Assembly (NCBI RefSeq): GCF_009793335.1
Contig: NZ_WING01000001.1
Span: 5,704,001 to 5,768,000, forward strand
Direction of reading: 5' to 3'
Origin: Actinomadura sp. J1-007
GTDB taxonomy: Bacteria > Actinomycetota > Actinomycetes > Streptosporangiales > Streptosporangiaceae
DNA: 64,000 nt
Shown here: in pieces, positions 52,883 through 61,709 of the stretch
Position numbering within the stretch: the first letter of the stretch is position 1
How the letters are laid out: every line of letters starts with the position of its first letter
The notes under the pieces: model-generated
Databases searched by the model: none
What the model was told of the DNA's origin: nothing
What the model saw: only the letters and a program-made list of their open reading frames with translations
Made by a program: the position numbers and the translations under genes

Positions 52883-54574
52883 ATGGAAGGCAATCTCGTG
52901 GCCGACCTGGCCCGTCGCGCCGATACCTACGGGTGGCGGGACCGGCCGCTGTACCACTCCGGCGACTCCACCCTCACCCACGGCCAGATCCACGACGCGG
53001 GCGCCCGCGCGGCGGGCGTGCTGCGCTCCGCGGGGGTGCGGGAGGGCCACCGCGTCCTCATCGCCCTCCCCGACTCGGCCGCGTTCGTCGCCGCCCTGCT
53101 CGGCACGCTGCGGCTCGGCGCCGTCGCGGTGCTGACCGGGCCCGAGCAGTCCGAGGACGAGCACGCCTACGTCCTCGGGGACGCCGCGCCGCAGGCGGTC
53201 GTGTGCGCGGAGCGGCTCGTCCGCCGGTTCCCCTCCGTGCACGTCCTCACCGGCGACGACCTCGGCGACGAGCCCGTCCGCGTGCCCGAGCCCGTCGCGG
53301 TCGCGCCCGGCGCCCCGGCCTACGTGCAATACACGTCCGGGACGACGGGCAAGCCGAAGGGCGTCGTCCATAGGCATACCGATCCGGAGACCTACGTCCG
53401 CGCGATGGCGGTCGGCGCCCTCGGGATGACGGCCTCGGACGTCACGTTCTCGCTGTCGAAGGCGTGCTATCCGTACGGGCTCGGCGCGACCGTGTTCTTC
53501 CCGATGACGTGCGGCGGCTCGGCGGTGCTGTGGCCGGACGCGCCGACCGTGGAGGGCGCGGTCGAGCAGGCGAGGCGGCACCGGCCGACGCTGCTGTTCA
53601 CCGTCCCGACGTGGTACGCGCGGCTGGTCAGCGCGGCCGACCCGCGGGCGGTCCGCGACGCGTTCGGCTCGCTGCGCGCCGCGGCCTCGGCGGGCGAGCC
53701 GCTGCTGCCGTCGCTCGCGGCGCGGATCGAGGAGTCGCTCGGCTGCCCGGTGCTGGACGGCCTCGGCAGCACCGAGGTCGGCCACACGTTCGTCTCCAAC
53801 ACCGTGACCAGGCGGCGGGCGGGCACGCTCGGCGTCGTGCTCGCGCCGTACGAGATCGAGGTCCGGGCCGAGTCGCCGTCCACCCTCTACGGCGCCGCCG
53901 GGTCCGGCGGGGGCGCGCGGGCCGGCACGGGCGAGCGCGGCGCGCTGTACGTACGGGGCCCGTCGGTGATGACCGAGTACTTCGGCATGCCCGAGCGGAC
54001 GGCCGAGGCCCTCGACGCGGACGGCTGGCTGCGCACCGGCGACCTCGTGCACCTGGACGCCGACGGGTTCGTCCACCACCACGGCCGGATCCTCGACCAG
54101 GTGACGGTGTCGGGCGAGCGGGTGCTGCCGCTGGAGGTCGAGCGGATCCTCGGCCGCCACCCCGGCGTGGTGGAGGTCGCCGTCGTCGCCGACGCGGGCG
54201 GCGGCGGGACGCTGTCGGCGTACGTGGTGATCGAGGAGGGGCTCCAGGCCACCCGCGGGCTGGAGCGCGAGCTGCTCGGCCTCGCCCGCGACCGGCTGCC
54301 CGAGCACAAGGTGCCGCGCTCGGTGACGTTCATGACCGAGCTGCCCCGCACCTCCACCGGCAAGATCCGCCGGGGCCTGCTCAGCCGCAGCGCGGACGGC
54401 TCGTTCCCCTGCCCCGCGCCGCCGCCGCGCGCCCGCCCGGACGGCCCCGCCCCGCCCTGCCCCGAGGGGGCGGCGGAGGGCTCGGGCGCCGGGTCGTCCG
54501 CCTCGGGCGCCGGGTCGGCCGCGGTGGAACGGCAGCCCTGCCGGCCAGGCGAGGGGCGGCCGGGGCCGGGGTGA
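52883..54574 (+). CDS. Benzoate-CoA ligase-like acyl-CoA synthetase
   Basis: The 563-residue adenylate-forming enzyme has the core motifs YTSGTTGKPKGVVHR, ACYPYGLGATVFFPMTCGGS, DGLGSTEVGHTFVSN, GWLRTGDLVHLDADG and PRTSTGKIRRGLL. It should activate a carboxylic acid to its AMP-ester and then the CoA thioester. The YGLGATVFFP segment is like that of benzoate-type ligases, but the substrate is uncertain. The last 65 residues are a Pro/Gly/Ala-rich tail. The ATG at 52883 follows AGGAGGAG. No ring-cleavage or polyketide genes are near. Confidence 0.88.
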   Translation: MEGNLVADLARRADTYGWRDRPLYHSGDSTLTHGQIHDAGARAAGVLRSAGVREGHRVLIALPDSAAFVAALLGTLRLGAVAVLTGPEQSEDEHAYVLGDAAPQAVVCAERLVRRFPSVHVLTGDDLGDEPVRVPEPVAVAPGAPAYVQYTSGTTGKPKGVVHRHTDPETYVRAMAVGALGMTASDVTFSLSKACYPYGLGATVFFPMTCGGSAVLWPDAPTVEGAVEQARRHRPTLLFTVPTWYARLVSAADPRAVRDAFGSLRAAASAGEPLLPSLAARIEESLGCPVLDGLGSTEVGHTFVSNTVTRRRAGTLGVVLAPYEIEVRAESPSTLYGAAGSGGGARAGTGERGALYVRGPSVMTEYFGMPERTAEALDADGWLRTGDLVHLDADGFVHHHGRILDQVTVSGERVLPLEVERILGRHPGVVEVAVVADAGGGGTLSAYVVIEEGLQATRGLERELLGLARDRLPEHKVPRSVTFMTELPRTSTGKIRRGLLSRSADGSFPCPAPPPRARPDGPAPPCPEGAAEGSGAGSSASGAGSAAVERQPCRPGEGRPGPG

Positions 54575-54653
54575 GAGGCCGCCCGGATCGGGGGAAGGCC
54601 GCCGGGACGGGTGGGCCGGAGGGGACGAGTCGGGCGTTCGGGGGCACGGAGGA

Positions 54654-54659
54654 TATAGT
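54654..54659 (+). promoter_or_regulatory. Candidate -10 element of the nickel/peptide importer operon
   Basis: TATAGT lies just ahead of the Nur-like box and about 35 bases before the ATG. A bound regulator at the box would overlap the transcription start. Confidence 0.5.
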
Positions 54660-54664
54660 TCCTT

Positions 54665-54683
54665 GTTGCAATTGGCTTGCAAC
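54665..54683. promoter_or_regulatory. Nur-like operator (TTGCAA-N5-TTGCAA)
   Basis: GTTGCAA-TTGGC-TTGCAAC is a perfect inverted repeat with seven-base arms. It fits the nickel-responsive Nur box described in Streptomyces (TTGCAA, five bases, TTGCAA). It sits between the -10 element and the ribosome binding site of the first importer gene, so it should repress the operon when nickel is plentiful. Confidence 0.8.
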
Positions 54684-54693
54684 TAGGAGATCC

Positions 54694-56268
54694 ATGCGAA
54701 AGCCCGCGCTTGTCATCGGGGCGGTCGCCGCGGCGACCGGCCTCCTGGCCACCGGATGCGGGTCGGGCGGCGACCCGGCCGGCAAGACCGGCGGCACGTT
54801 CACCTACGCGATCGGGGACGAGCCCGAGACGCTCAACCCCGCGCTCCAGGACGAGCACACCGACCCGGTGACCGAGATGGTGTTCCGCGGGCTGACCCGG
54901 CACGACGCGCAGAACAAGGTCGTGCCGGGCCTGGCCGAGTCCTGGCGGGTCTCCAAGGACGAGAAGGAGTACACCTTCACGCTCCGCAAGGGGCTGACCT
55001 GGCAGGACGGCAAGCCGCTCACGTCCGCCGACGTCCGGTTCACGATCGATGCGGTGAAGGCGGCCGGGGCCGACGCGCCGCTGTCGCGCAACTTCTCCGC
55101 CGTGACGAGCGTCGAGACGCCCGACCCGCTGACGGCGAAGTTCAGCCTGTCCAAGCCGTTCGCGCCGCTGCTGGACGCGGTGGCGATGGGGCTGCTGCCC
55201 GAGCACGCGCTCAAGGGGAAGAAGCTGACCGACGGCGGGTTCGGGCAGCACCCGGTCGGCGCGGGCCCGTACCGGCTGGCGGCCTACAAGCCCGGCCAGT
55301 ACAGCGAGCTGGTCCCGTTCGACGGCTACTACGAGGGCCGCCCGAAGCTGCCCAAGATCGTGATCAAGTACGTGTCGGACGACACCGCGCGGCTGATCCA
55401 GCTCAAGAACGGCGAGGTGGACGGCGCGCTCGTCCAGCCGCAGCAGGTCTCCAAGGTCAAGGGCCAGGACGGGCTGCGGGTCGAGACGTACCCGACGGCC
55501 GACTACCGGGCGCTGATGTTCAACTTCAAAAAGCCCGTCTTCGCCGACCGGAACGTGCGGACCGCCATGAACTACGCGGTCGACCGGGAGGCGATCGTCA
55601 AGAGCGTGCTGCTCGGCCAGGGCTCCCCGGCGACCGGGCCGCTCGACGAGAGCCCGTACAAGACCGACGCCGCGCCGTTCACGCACGACCCCGCCAAGAC
55701 CGACGAGCTGATGAAGAAGGCCGGCTACGCCAAGAACGGCCAGGGGCTGTGGGCGAAGGACGGCAAGACGGTCCGGTTCGAGCTGACCACGTTCGCCGAG
55801 GACTCCGCGCGCGTCGCCATCCTCAACGTCGCCGCGACCGAGCTGAAGAAGGCCGGCTACGACGTCGTCCCGAACCCGCGGCCGAAGGACTGGGTGCGCA
55901 AGCACTGGGGCGACCTCGACGCGATGGTCGTCGGCTGGGGCACCCCGTACGACCCGGACTCCTCGGTCTACGGGCCGTTCCACTCCTCGCAGGCGCTCGA
56001 CAAGGGCGGGTCCAACTACGGCACCTACGCCAACACCGAGGTCGACAAGGCGCTCGACCGGGCCCGCGACACCTCCGACCCGGCCGTCCGCAAGGCCGCG
56101 TACGCCGACTTCCAGAAGGCGCTCGCCGCCGACCCGCCGTTCGTGTGGGTCGCCTACCTCCAGACCAACAACGCGGTGCCGAAGGCGCTGAGCGGCCCGC
56201 AGCGGCGCACGCTCGGCCACCACGGCTACGGCTTCTTCTGGAACGCCGAGAAGTGGTCCTGGTCCTGA
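54694..56268 (+). CDS. nikA: Nickel/peptide ABC transporter substrate-binding lipoprotein
   Basis: The 524-residue lipoprotein (signal peptide ending LLATGC) is a family-5 solute-binding protein: FTYAIGDEPETLNPALQDEH, TEMVFRGLTRHDAQNKVVPG, FTLRKGLTWQDGKPLTSADV and VGAGPYRLAAYKPGQY. By sequence this family carries peptides, nickel or siderophore-like ligands. The Nur-like operator directly upstream argues for nickel, perhaps as a chelate. It is first in an operon with two permeases and a fused ATPase. The ATG at 54694 follows AGGAG. Confidence 0.88.
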   Translation: MRKPALVIGAVAAATGLLATGCGSGGDPAGKTGGTFTYAIGDEPETLNPALQDEHTDPVTEMVFRGLTRHDAQNKVVPGLAESWRVSKDEKEYTFTLRKGLTWQDGKPLTSADVRFTIDAVKAAGADAPLSRNFSAVTSVETPDPLTAKFSLSKPFAPLLDAVAMGLLPEHALKGKKLTDGGFGQHPVGAGPYRLAAYKPGQYSELVPFDGYYEGRPKLPKIVIKYVSDDTARLIQLKNGEVDGALVQPQQVSKVKGQDGLRVETYPTADYRALMFNFKKPVFADRNVRTAMNYAVDREAIVKSVLLGQGSPATGPLDESPYKTDAAPFTHDPAKTDELMKKAGYAKNGQGLWAKDGKTVRFELTTFAEDSARVAILNVAATELKKAGYDVVPNPRPKDWVRKHWGDLDAMVVGWGTPYDPDSSVYGPFHSSQALDKGGSNYGTYANTEVDKALDRARDTSDPAVRKAAYADFQKALAADPPFVWVAYLQTNNAVPKALSGPQRRTLGHHGYGFFWNAEKWSWS

Positions 56269-56272
56269 ACAG

Positions 56273-57265
56273 GTGAAGCGCTTCCTGCTCCTGCGGGCGG
56301 TGACGGCCGTCGCGGTCGTCATCGCCCTGTCGGGCCTCTGCTTCGCGCTGCTCGACCTCGCGCCGGGCAGCCCCGCCGCCGAGATCCTGGAGGCGCGGTC
56401 CGGCGGGCGCCCGCCCGCGCCCGCCGACGTCGCGCGCCTCGAACGGAGCATGGGGCTGAACGACCCGCTGCCCGTCCGCTACGGCCGCTGGGTCGCGGAC
56501 GCCGCCCGGGGCGACTTCGGCACCTCGTACGGCAGCGGCCGGCCCGTCAGCGAGATCCTCGCCGACACCGCGCCGTGGACCCTGCTGCTGACGGTCGTCG
56601 CGGTGCTGTTCAGCGTGGTCGGCGCGGTCGGCTTCGGCCTCGCCGCCGCGCTCACGCGCCGCGCCTGGCTGCGCCGCTCCATCGAGACGTTCCTCTTCGC
56701 GCTCGGCGGGATGCCCGGGTTCGTGACCTCGCTGCTGCTGCTGTGGGTGTTCGCCGCGTGGCTGCGGTGGCTGCCGTCGGGGGGCCTGTCGCGGCCGGGC
56801 GAGCCGGTGACGCTGTCCGTGCTCGTCCCGCACCTGGTGCTGCCCGCGCTGGCGCTGGCGTTCGGGCACCACTTCGGAACGTATGCGCGGCTCGTCCAGA
56901 CGGGGGTCGGGCGGCTGCGGGACGCGCCGCACGTCGAGAACGCGCGGGCGCGCGGGCTGTCGCGCTACACCGTCACCGCCCGCCACTTCGTCCGGCTCGG
57001 CATGGTGCCGTTCACCGCGCGGCTCGGCGTCGGCGTCGGGACGCTCGTCGCGGGCGCCTACGCCACCGAGATGATCTTCTCCTGGCCGGGGGTCGGGCGG
57101 CAGGCCATCTACGCCGCGCGCGAGCAGGACTACGCCGTCCTCACCGCCGTCGTGCTGGTCACGGGGGTCATCGTCGTGCTCGCCAACTTCGTCGGCGACC
57201 TCGCCGTCGCCTGGCTCGACCCGCGCGTCCGCCTGACCGGAGGGCCCGACCATGCCCATCGCTGA
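56273..57265 (+). CDS. nikB: Nickel/peptide ABC transporter permease 1
   Basis: The 330-residue permease of the DppB/NikB type has an N-terminal helix (AVTAVAVVIALSGLCFALLD), ...LGGMPGFVTSLLLLWVF, and the coupling motif ENARARGLSRYTVTARHFVR, with TEMIFSWPGVGRQAIYAA near the end. The GTG is four bases after the stop of the binding-protein gene. Confidence 0.92.
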   Translation: MKRFLLLRAVTAVAVVIALSGLCFALLDLAPGSPAAEILEARSGGRPPAPADVARLERSMGLNDPLPVRYGRWVADAARGDFGTSYGSGRPVSEILADTAPWTLLLTVVAVLFSVVGAVGFGLAAALTRRAWLRRSIETFLFALGGMPGFVTSLLLLWVFAAWLRWLPSGGLSRPGEPVTLSVLVPHLVLPALALAFGHHFGTYARLVQTGVGRLRDAPHVENARARGLSRYTVTARHFVRLGMVPFTARLGVGVGTLVAGAYATEMIFSWPGVGRQAIYAAREQDYAVLTAVVLVTGVIVVLANFVGDLAVAWLDPRVRLTGGPDHAHR

Positions 57266-58205
57266 CGGCGGCCGCGCCCTGCGGAAGGCCGCGGCGGAAG
57301 CGGAGGACCAGGACCCCGGCGCCGGTGCCCCGCCGCTCTCGGGGGGTGGCGGGGCGCCGGCGCCGGTCACGCGCGGGCTGCTCGCGATGCGGATCCCCGT
57401 GCGGCGGCCGGGCGTGTGGGCCGCGGGCGCCGTGCTGCTCGCGCTCGCGCTCGCGGCGGTGTGCGCGCCGCTGCTCACCCCGTACGACCCGATCGCGACC
57501 GACACCGCCGCGACCGGCCTCGCGCCCGGCTCGCCCGGCCACCCGTTCGGCACCGACCCGCTCGGCCGCGACCTGCTGGCCCGGCTGCTGTACGGGGGCC
57601 GCACGTCGCTGCTGGTCGGCCTGACCGCCGCCGCGATCACCGTCGGCGCCGGGGTGCTGCTCGGCGGGATCGCCGCCGCCGGGCCGCGCTGGCTGGACGA
57701 GCTGATCGCGCGCGCCGCCGACGTGCTGCTGTCGCTGCCGATGCTGGTCGTCGTGCTCGCCCTCGCCGCCGTGATCGGTCCCTCGCTCGGCACGGTGGTG
57801 CTCGCCGTCGCCGCGACGAGCTGGATGTCGGTCGCGCTCGTCGCCCGCGCCGAGCTGGTCGGCCAGCGCGAGCGGCTGTACGTGCGCGCCGCGTACGCCC
57901 TCGGCCTGTCGCGCGGGCAGGTGCTGCGCCGCCACCTGCTGCCCGGCGCGCTGCCGCCGATCGCGTCGATCGCCGCGTTCGAGGTCGGGCACGCCGTGCT
58001 GACCGAGTCGACGCTCAGCTTCCTCGGCCTCGGCGTCCCGCCGAACCGGCCGAGCTGGGGCAACCTGCTCACCGAGGCGCAGGCGCACCTGCTGACCGGC
58101 GAGTGGTACACCGTCGCGTTCCCCGCCGCGTGCGTGGTCGTCACGATCCTCGCCGTCAACGTCCTCGCGTCCGCCGTCGCGCGCGGCGAGGGAAGGGCGT
58201 GGTGA
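57252..58205 (+). CDS. nikC: Nickel/peptide ABC transporter permease 2
   Basis: The 317-residue DppC/NikC-type permease has a 45-residue low-complexity start, then HPFGTDPLGRDLLARLLYGG, the coupling loop RAAYALGLSRGQVLRRHLLP and ESTLSFLGLGVPPNRPSWGN. It overlaps the nikB gene by 14 bases and the next gene by four (GTGA), so the operon is translationally coupled. Confidence 0.93.
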   Translation: MPIADGGRALRKAAAEAEDQDPGAGAPPLSGGGGAPAPVTRGLLAMRIPVRRPGVWAAGAVLLALALAAVCAPLLTPYDPIATDTAATGLAPGSPGHPFGTDPLGRDLLARLLYGGRTSLLVGLTAAAITVGAGVLLGGIAAAGPRWLDELIARAADVLLSLPMLVVVLALAAVIGPSLGTVVLAVAATSWMSVALVARAELVGQRERLYVRAAYALGLSRGQVLRRHLLPGALPPIASIAAFEVGHAVLTESTLSFLGLGVPPNRPSWGNLLTEAQAHLLTGEWYTVAFPAACVVVTILAVNVLASAVARGEGRAW

Positions 58206-59839
58206 GCGCGGTGGATGCGGGGAGCAGGGGGAACGCGGTGAGCGGGGGGAACGCGGGGAGCGGGGAGAACGCGGTGAGCGGGGGGAACGTGCTGGACGTC
58301 CGCGGCCTGACCGTGGAGGTCCCGGGCCGCCGCGTCGTGGACGGCCTGTCGCTCGCCGTCGGCGCGGGACGCGTCGTCGCGCTCGTCGGGCCGAGCGGCA
58401 GCGGCAAGAGCCTCACCGCCCGCTCGATCGTCCGGCTGCACGACCCGTCCGGCGCCGTACGGGTCTCGGGCACGATCCTGCTCGGGGAGAGCGACGTGCT
58501 GTCGCTCGGGCGGCGCGAGCTGCGCGAGGTGCGGGGCCGGCACGTCGGCTACGCGTTCCAGGACGCCGTCGCGAGCCTCAACCCGGCGATCACGATCGGC
58601 CGCCATCTCGCCGAGACGGTCCGCGCGCACGGGTCCGGCGACGCGTACGCGCTCGGCGCGGCGGCGCTGAAGCGCTGCGGGCTCGCCGCGGACGACGTCT
58701 GGGACGCCCGCCCGTACGAGCTGTCCGGCGGGCAGGCGCAGCGCGCCGCCCTCGCGCTCGCGACCGTCCTCGAACCGGGCCTGCTCATCGCCGACGAGGT
58801 CACCACCGCGCTCGACCCGGTCACCCAGGCCGAGGTCCTCGACACGATCCGCGCGCAGGCGGCCGGGGAGGGCCGCGCCGTCCTGCTCATCACCCACGAC
58901 CTCGCCGTCGCGGGCCGCTGGGCGGACGAGATCGCCGTGCTGTCGGACGGCCGCGTGGTCGAGCACGGCCCGAGCGCCGAGATCCTGCGGTCGCCGTCCG
59001 CCCCGTTCACCCGGGCCCTGGTGGCCGCGGCCCGGCTGGAGGCCCCCGGCGGGGTGTCCCTGGAGAAGCGGCGGGGGGACAGGGAGCGGCCCGTCCTGCT
59101 GTCGGTACGGGGCGTCCGGCGCGTCCTGCGGGGCCGGGCCCGTACGACCGTCGCGCTGGACGGCGCGGACCTGGACGTGCGCGAGGGGGAGTCGGTCGCG
59201 GTCGTCGGCCGCAGCGGCTCGGGCAAGTCCACGCTCGTCGGCGTGCTCGCCGCGCTGGACCGCCCGGACGCGGGCCGCGTCGTCGCGGGCGGGCGCGACG
59301 TGTGGGCTCTGCGCGAGCGCGACCGCCGCGCGCTGCGCCGGGGCACGGGCCTGGTGTTCCAGGACGCGCTCGCCTCGTTCGACCCCCGCTACACCGTCGA
59401 ACGCGTCGTCGCCGAGGCGCTGGCGGGCGGCGGTGGCGTGGCGGACCTGCTGGAGCGCGTCGGGCTGGACCCGGCGATGGCCGCGCGCCGTCCCGCCACG
59501 CTGTCGGGCGGCGAGCGGCAGCGGGTCGCGCTGGCGCGGGCGCTCGCGGCGGGGCCGCGCGTGCTGCTCGCCGACGAGCCGACCACGGGCCTGGACGTCA
59601 TCGCGCAGGAGCGCATCCTCGCGCTGCTGGCGCGCCTGCGCCGCGACGAGGGGCTGTCGGTCGTGTTCGTGACCCACGACCTGCGGGTGGCCCGCCGCAT
59701 CGCCGACCGGGTCGTGGTGCTGGCGGACGGCGCGGTGGTGGAGGACCTGCCCGCGTCGTCCCTGGACGCCGCGTCCGAAGCGGAGACCCGAGCCCTCCTG
59801 GAGGCGACCCCGAGACTCGGGGAGCCCGGCCCGGCCTAG
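58202..59839 (+). CDS. nikDE: Fused double ABC ATPase (NikD-NikE type)
   Basis: One 545-residue chain carries two ABC domains that are separate genes (nikD, nikE) in many bacteria. Domain 1, about residues 30-280: Walker A ALVGPSGSGKSLTARS, signature ELSGGQAQRAALALA, Walker B GLLIADEVTTALDP. Domain 2, about residues 300-540: VVGRSGSGKSTLVGV, LSGGERQRVALARAL and VLLADEPTTGLDV, with FVTHDLRVARRIAD. It powers the importer. The N-terminus consists of SGGNAV-like six-residue repeats with several in-frame GTG codons, so the true start among them is unclear. Confidence 0.92.
   Translation: MSAVDAGSRGNAVSGGNAGSGENAVSGGNVLDVRGLTVEVPGRRVVDGLSLAVGAGRVVALVGPSGSGKSLTARSIVRLHDPSGAVRVSGTILLGESDVLSLGRRELREVRGRHVGYAFQDAVASLNPAITIGRHLAETVRAHGSGDAYALGAAALKRCGLAADDVWDARPYELSGGQAQRAALALATVLEPGLLIADEVTTALDPVTQAEVLDTIRAQAAGEGRAVLLITHDLAVAGRWADEIAVLSDGRVVEHGPSAEILRSPSAPFTRALVAAARLEAPGGVSLEKRRGDRERPVLLSVRGVRRVLRGRARTTVALDGADLDVREGESVAVVGRSGSGKSTLVGVLAALDRPDAGRVVAGGRDVWALRERDRRALRRGTGLVFQDALASFDPRYTVERVVAEALAGGGGVADLLERVGLDPAMAARRPATLSGGERQRVALARALAAGPRVLLADEPTTGLDVIAQERILALLARLRRDEGLSVVFVTHDLRVARRIADRVVVLADGAVVEDLPASSLDAASEAETRALLEATPRLGEPGPA
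58223..58291 (+). repeat. 18-base tandem repeats at the start of the fused ATPase gene
   Basis: Nearly four units of AGCGGGGGGAACGCGGTG lie at 58223, 58241, 58259 and 58277. Most units hold a ribosome-binding-site-like GGGGGGA followed by an in-frame GTG, so several staggered starts are possible. Confidence 0.75.
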
Positions 59840-59845
59840 GCCGGG

Positions 59846-60295
59846 TCAGACCTTGATGCTCAGCTTGCCGAGGGCCTCGACCAGGGGGATCAGCTCCGGC
59901 AGGTCGGCGGCCTCGGCGAGCGCGTCGTCCAGGGCCGCGTTGTGGGTGGGGGTGGCCTCGGCGCAGAGGGCGGCGCCCGCCTCGGTGGCCTCGGCGTAGA
60001 TGCCGCGGCGGTCCTCCTCGGACAGGACGCGGCGCAGCAGGCCGCGCTTCTCCAGCCGCGTGACCAGGCGGGTCGTGGCGCTCTGGCTGAGGACGAGCCG
60101 CGCGGCGAGCTGCTGCATGCGCACGTCGCGGCCCTCGTCGCCGGACAGGTGGACCAGCACGCAGAACTCGTTGACGCTCAGCCCGTGCGCCTCCTGGAGG
60201 GCGCGCTCGATGCGGTCCTCGATGCGGGCCTGGAGGGCGGCGAGGGTGCGCCAGCCCTGGGCGCGGGCCTCGGTGGTCCCCGCGGTCGGTGACAC
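59846..60295 (-). CDS. MarR-family regulator
   Basis: The 149-residue protein has the MarR winged helix: LSVNEFCVLVHLSGDEGRDV, MQQLAARLVLSQSATTRLVT and RLEKRGLLRRVLSEEDRRGI. It is divergent from an MFS efflux gene across a 180-base gap with a long inverted repeat, so it probably represses both. Its stop lies six bases past the convergent importer operon. Confidence 0.93.
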   Translation of the reverse strand: MSPTAGTTEARAQGWRTLAALQARIEDRIERALQEAHGLSVNEFCVLVHLSGDEGRDVRMQQLAARLVLSQSATTRLVTRLEKRGLLRRVLSEEDRRGIYAEATEAGAALCAEATPTHNAALDDALAEAADLPELIPLVEALGKLSIKV

Positions 60296-60340
60296 GGCTC
60301 ACTCCTCCTCGGCTTGGCATCCGCTTACTTGCATGGTGAG

Positions 60341-60394
60341 ATAGCAGGCGTCTGCAAATAACAAGCGTGTGCAACTAATGCAGGTGCCTGTTAT
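60341..60394. promoter_or_regulatory. Inverted repeat between MarR and MFS genes, candidate operators
   Basis: ATAGCAGGCGTCTGCA at 60341-60356 and TGCAGGTGCCTGTTAT at 60379-60394 match as complements at 13 of 16 positions. They lie symmetrically in the divergent promoter region. They could be two binding sites for the MarR protein. Confidence 0.55.
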
Positions 60395-60476
60395 CCGCGT
60401 ACGCGTTACACCCTACCCGAGCCGCCCGGACCGGCCGCCCCGCCGCGGCCCGTCCGGCCCGACCCTGGAGTTGTTC

Positions 60477-61687
60477 ATGCCGCTCGCTCTGCTGGCGCTG
60501 GCGCTCGGCGCCTTCGGCATCGGTACGACCGAGTTCGTCATCGCCGGGCTGCTCCCGGACCTCGCCGCCGACTTCCACACCTCCATCCCCACGGCCGGGC
60601 TGCTGGTCTCCGGCTACGCGTTCGGCGTGGTCGCCGGGCGCCGCTGGTCACCGCGCTCGGCGCCCGGCTCCCGCGCAAGACCCTGCTCGTCGGCCTGATG
60701 GCGCTGTTCGTGGCCGCGCACCTGCTGTCGGCGCTGGCCCCCTCGTTCGGCGCGCTCATGGCCGGACGGATCGTCGCCTCGTTCGCGCACGGCGCCTACA
60801 TCGGCGTCGGCTCCGTCGTGGCCGCCGACCTCGTCCGCCCCGAGAAGCGCGCGAGCGCGATCGCGCTGATGTTCACCGGGCTCAGCCTGGCCAACGTCCT
60901 CGGCGTGCCGCTCGGCACGTTCCTCGGGCAGCAGCTCGGCTGGCGCGCCACGTTCTGGACGGTCGCCGCGATCGGCGTCGTGGCCCTCGCCGGGGTCGTC
61001 CTGCTCGTGCCGCGCGGGGGCCGCCCCGAGACCCGGCTCCGCCACGAGCTCGCCGCGTTCCGCAGCGGCCGGACCTGGCTCGCGCTCGCCATGACCGCGA
61101 TCGGCTGGGCGCCGGTGCTCGGCGTCGTCACCTACGTCGCGCCGCTGCTCACCGAGGTCACCGGCTTCTCCAAGGGCGCCGTCCCGATCGTGATGACCCT
61201 GCTCGGCGTCGGGATGCTCGTCGGGGGCCCGATCGGCGGGCGCTACGCCGACCGCGCCCTCATGCCGAGCGTGTACGCCCTGCTCGGAGGGCTCGCCGTC
61301 GTGTCGGCCGCGCTGCTCGGCGCGGCGCACAACAAGGTCGCCGTCGTGGCCGCCCTCACGGCGTTCGGCGTCGTCGCGTCCGCCACGATCCCGGCGCTCC
61401 AGACGCGCGTGCTCGACCAGGCCGCGGGCGCGCCCGCGATGGCCTCGGCCGCGAACGTCGCCGCGTTCAACCTCGGCAACGCCGTGGGCCCCGCCCTCGC
61501 GGGCCTCACGATCGGCGCGGGCTTCGGCTACACCTCGCCGCTGTGGGTCGCGGTCGCCCTGGCCGTCGCCGGCCTCGCCGTGGCGCTCCTGTCCGGCGCC
61601 CTCGACCGGCGCGCCGGCCACCCAGCGGACGGCGCGGCGGAACGGTCGGCCGCCTCGAACGGCGCGGTCGAGCCCGTCGGCCGCTGA
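60477..61687 (+). CDS. MFS efflux transporter (Cmr/arabinose-efflux type), frameshifted
   Basis: With one base added in GGG at 60636-60638 the gene encodes a 403-residue, 12-helix transporter. It begins MPLALLALALGAFGIGTTEF, then FHTSIPTAGLLVSGYAFGVV, and after the repair LGARLPRKTLLVGLMALFVA, ASFAHGAYIGVGSVVAADLV, ANVLGVPLGTFLGQQLGWRA and NLGNAVGPALAGLTIGAGFG. It would pump out a drug or metabolite in exchange for protons. The divergent MarR gene probably controls it. The ATG at 60477 follows GGAG six bases upstream. The break comes after about 52 residues. Confidence 0.92.
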
Positions 61688-61709
61688 GCCCGTCCCCCAA
61701 GCGCTTCTC

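Noticed and set aside
55823-59677. Open frame of 1,284 codons opposite the nickel importer genes
   Set aside because: The composition is Arg/Gly/Ala-rich without domains, and the rightward genes have intact permease and ATPase motifs. It is a shadow frame.
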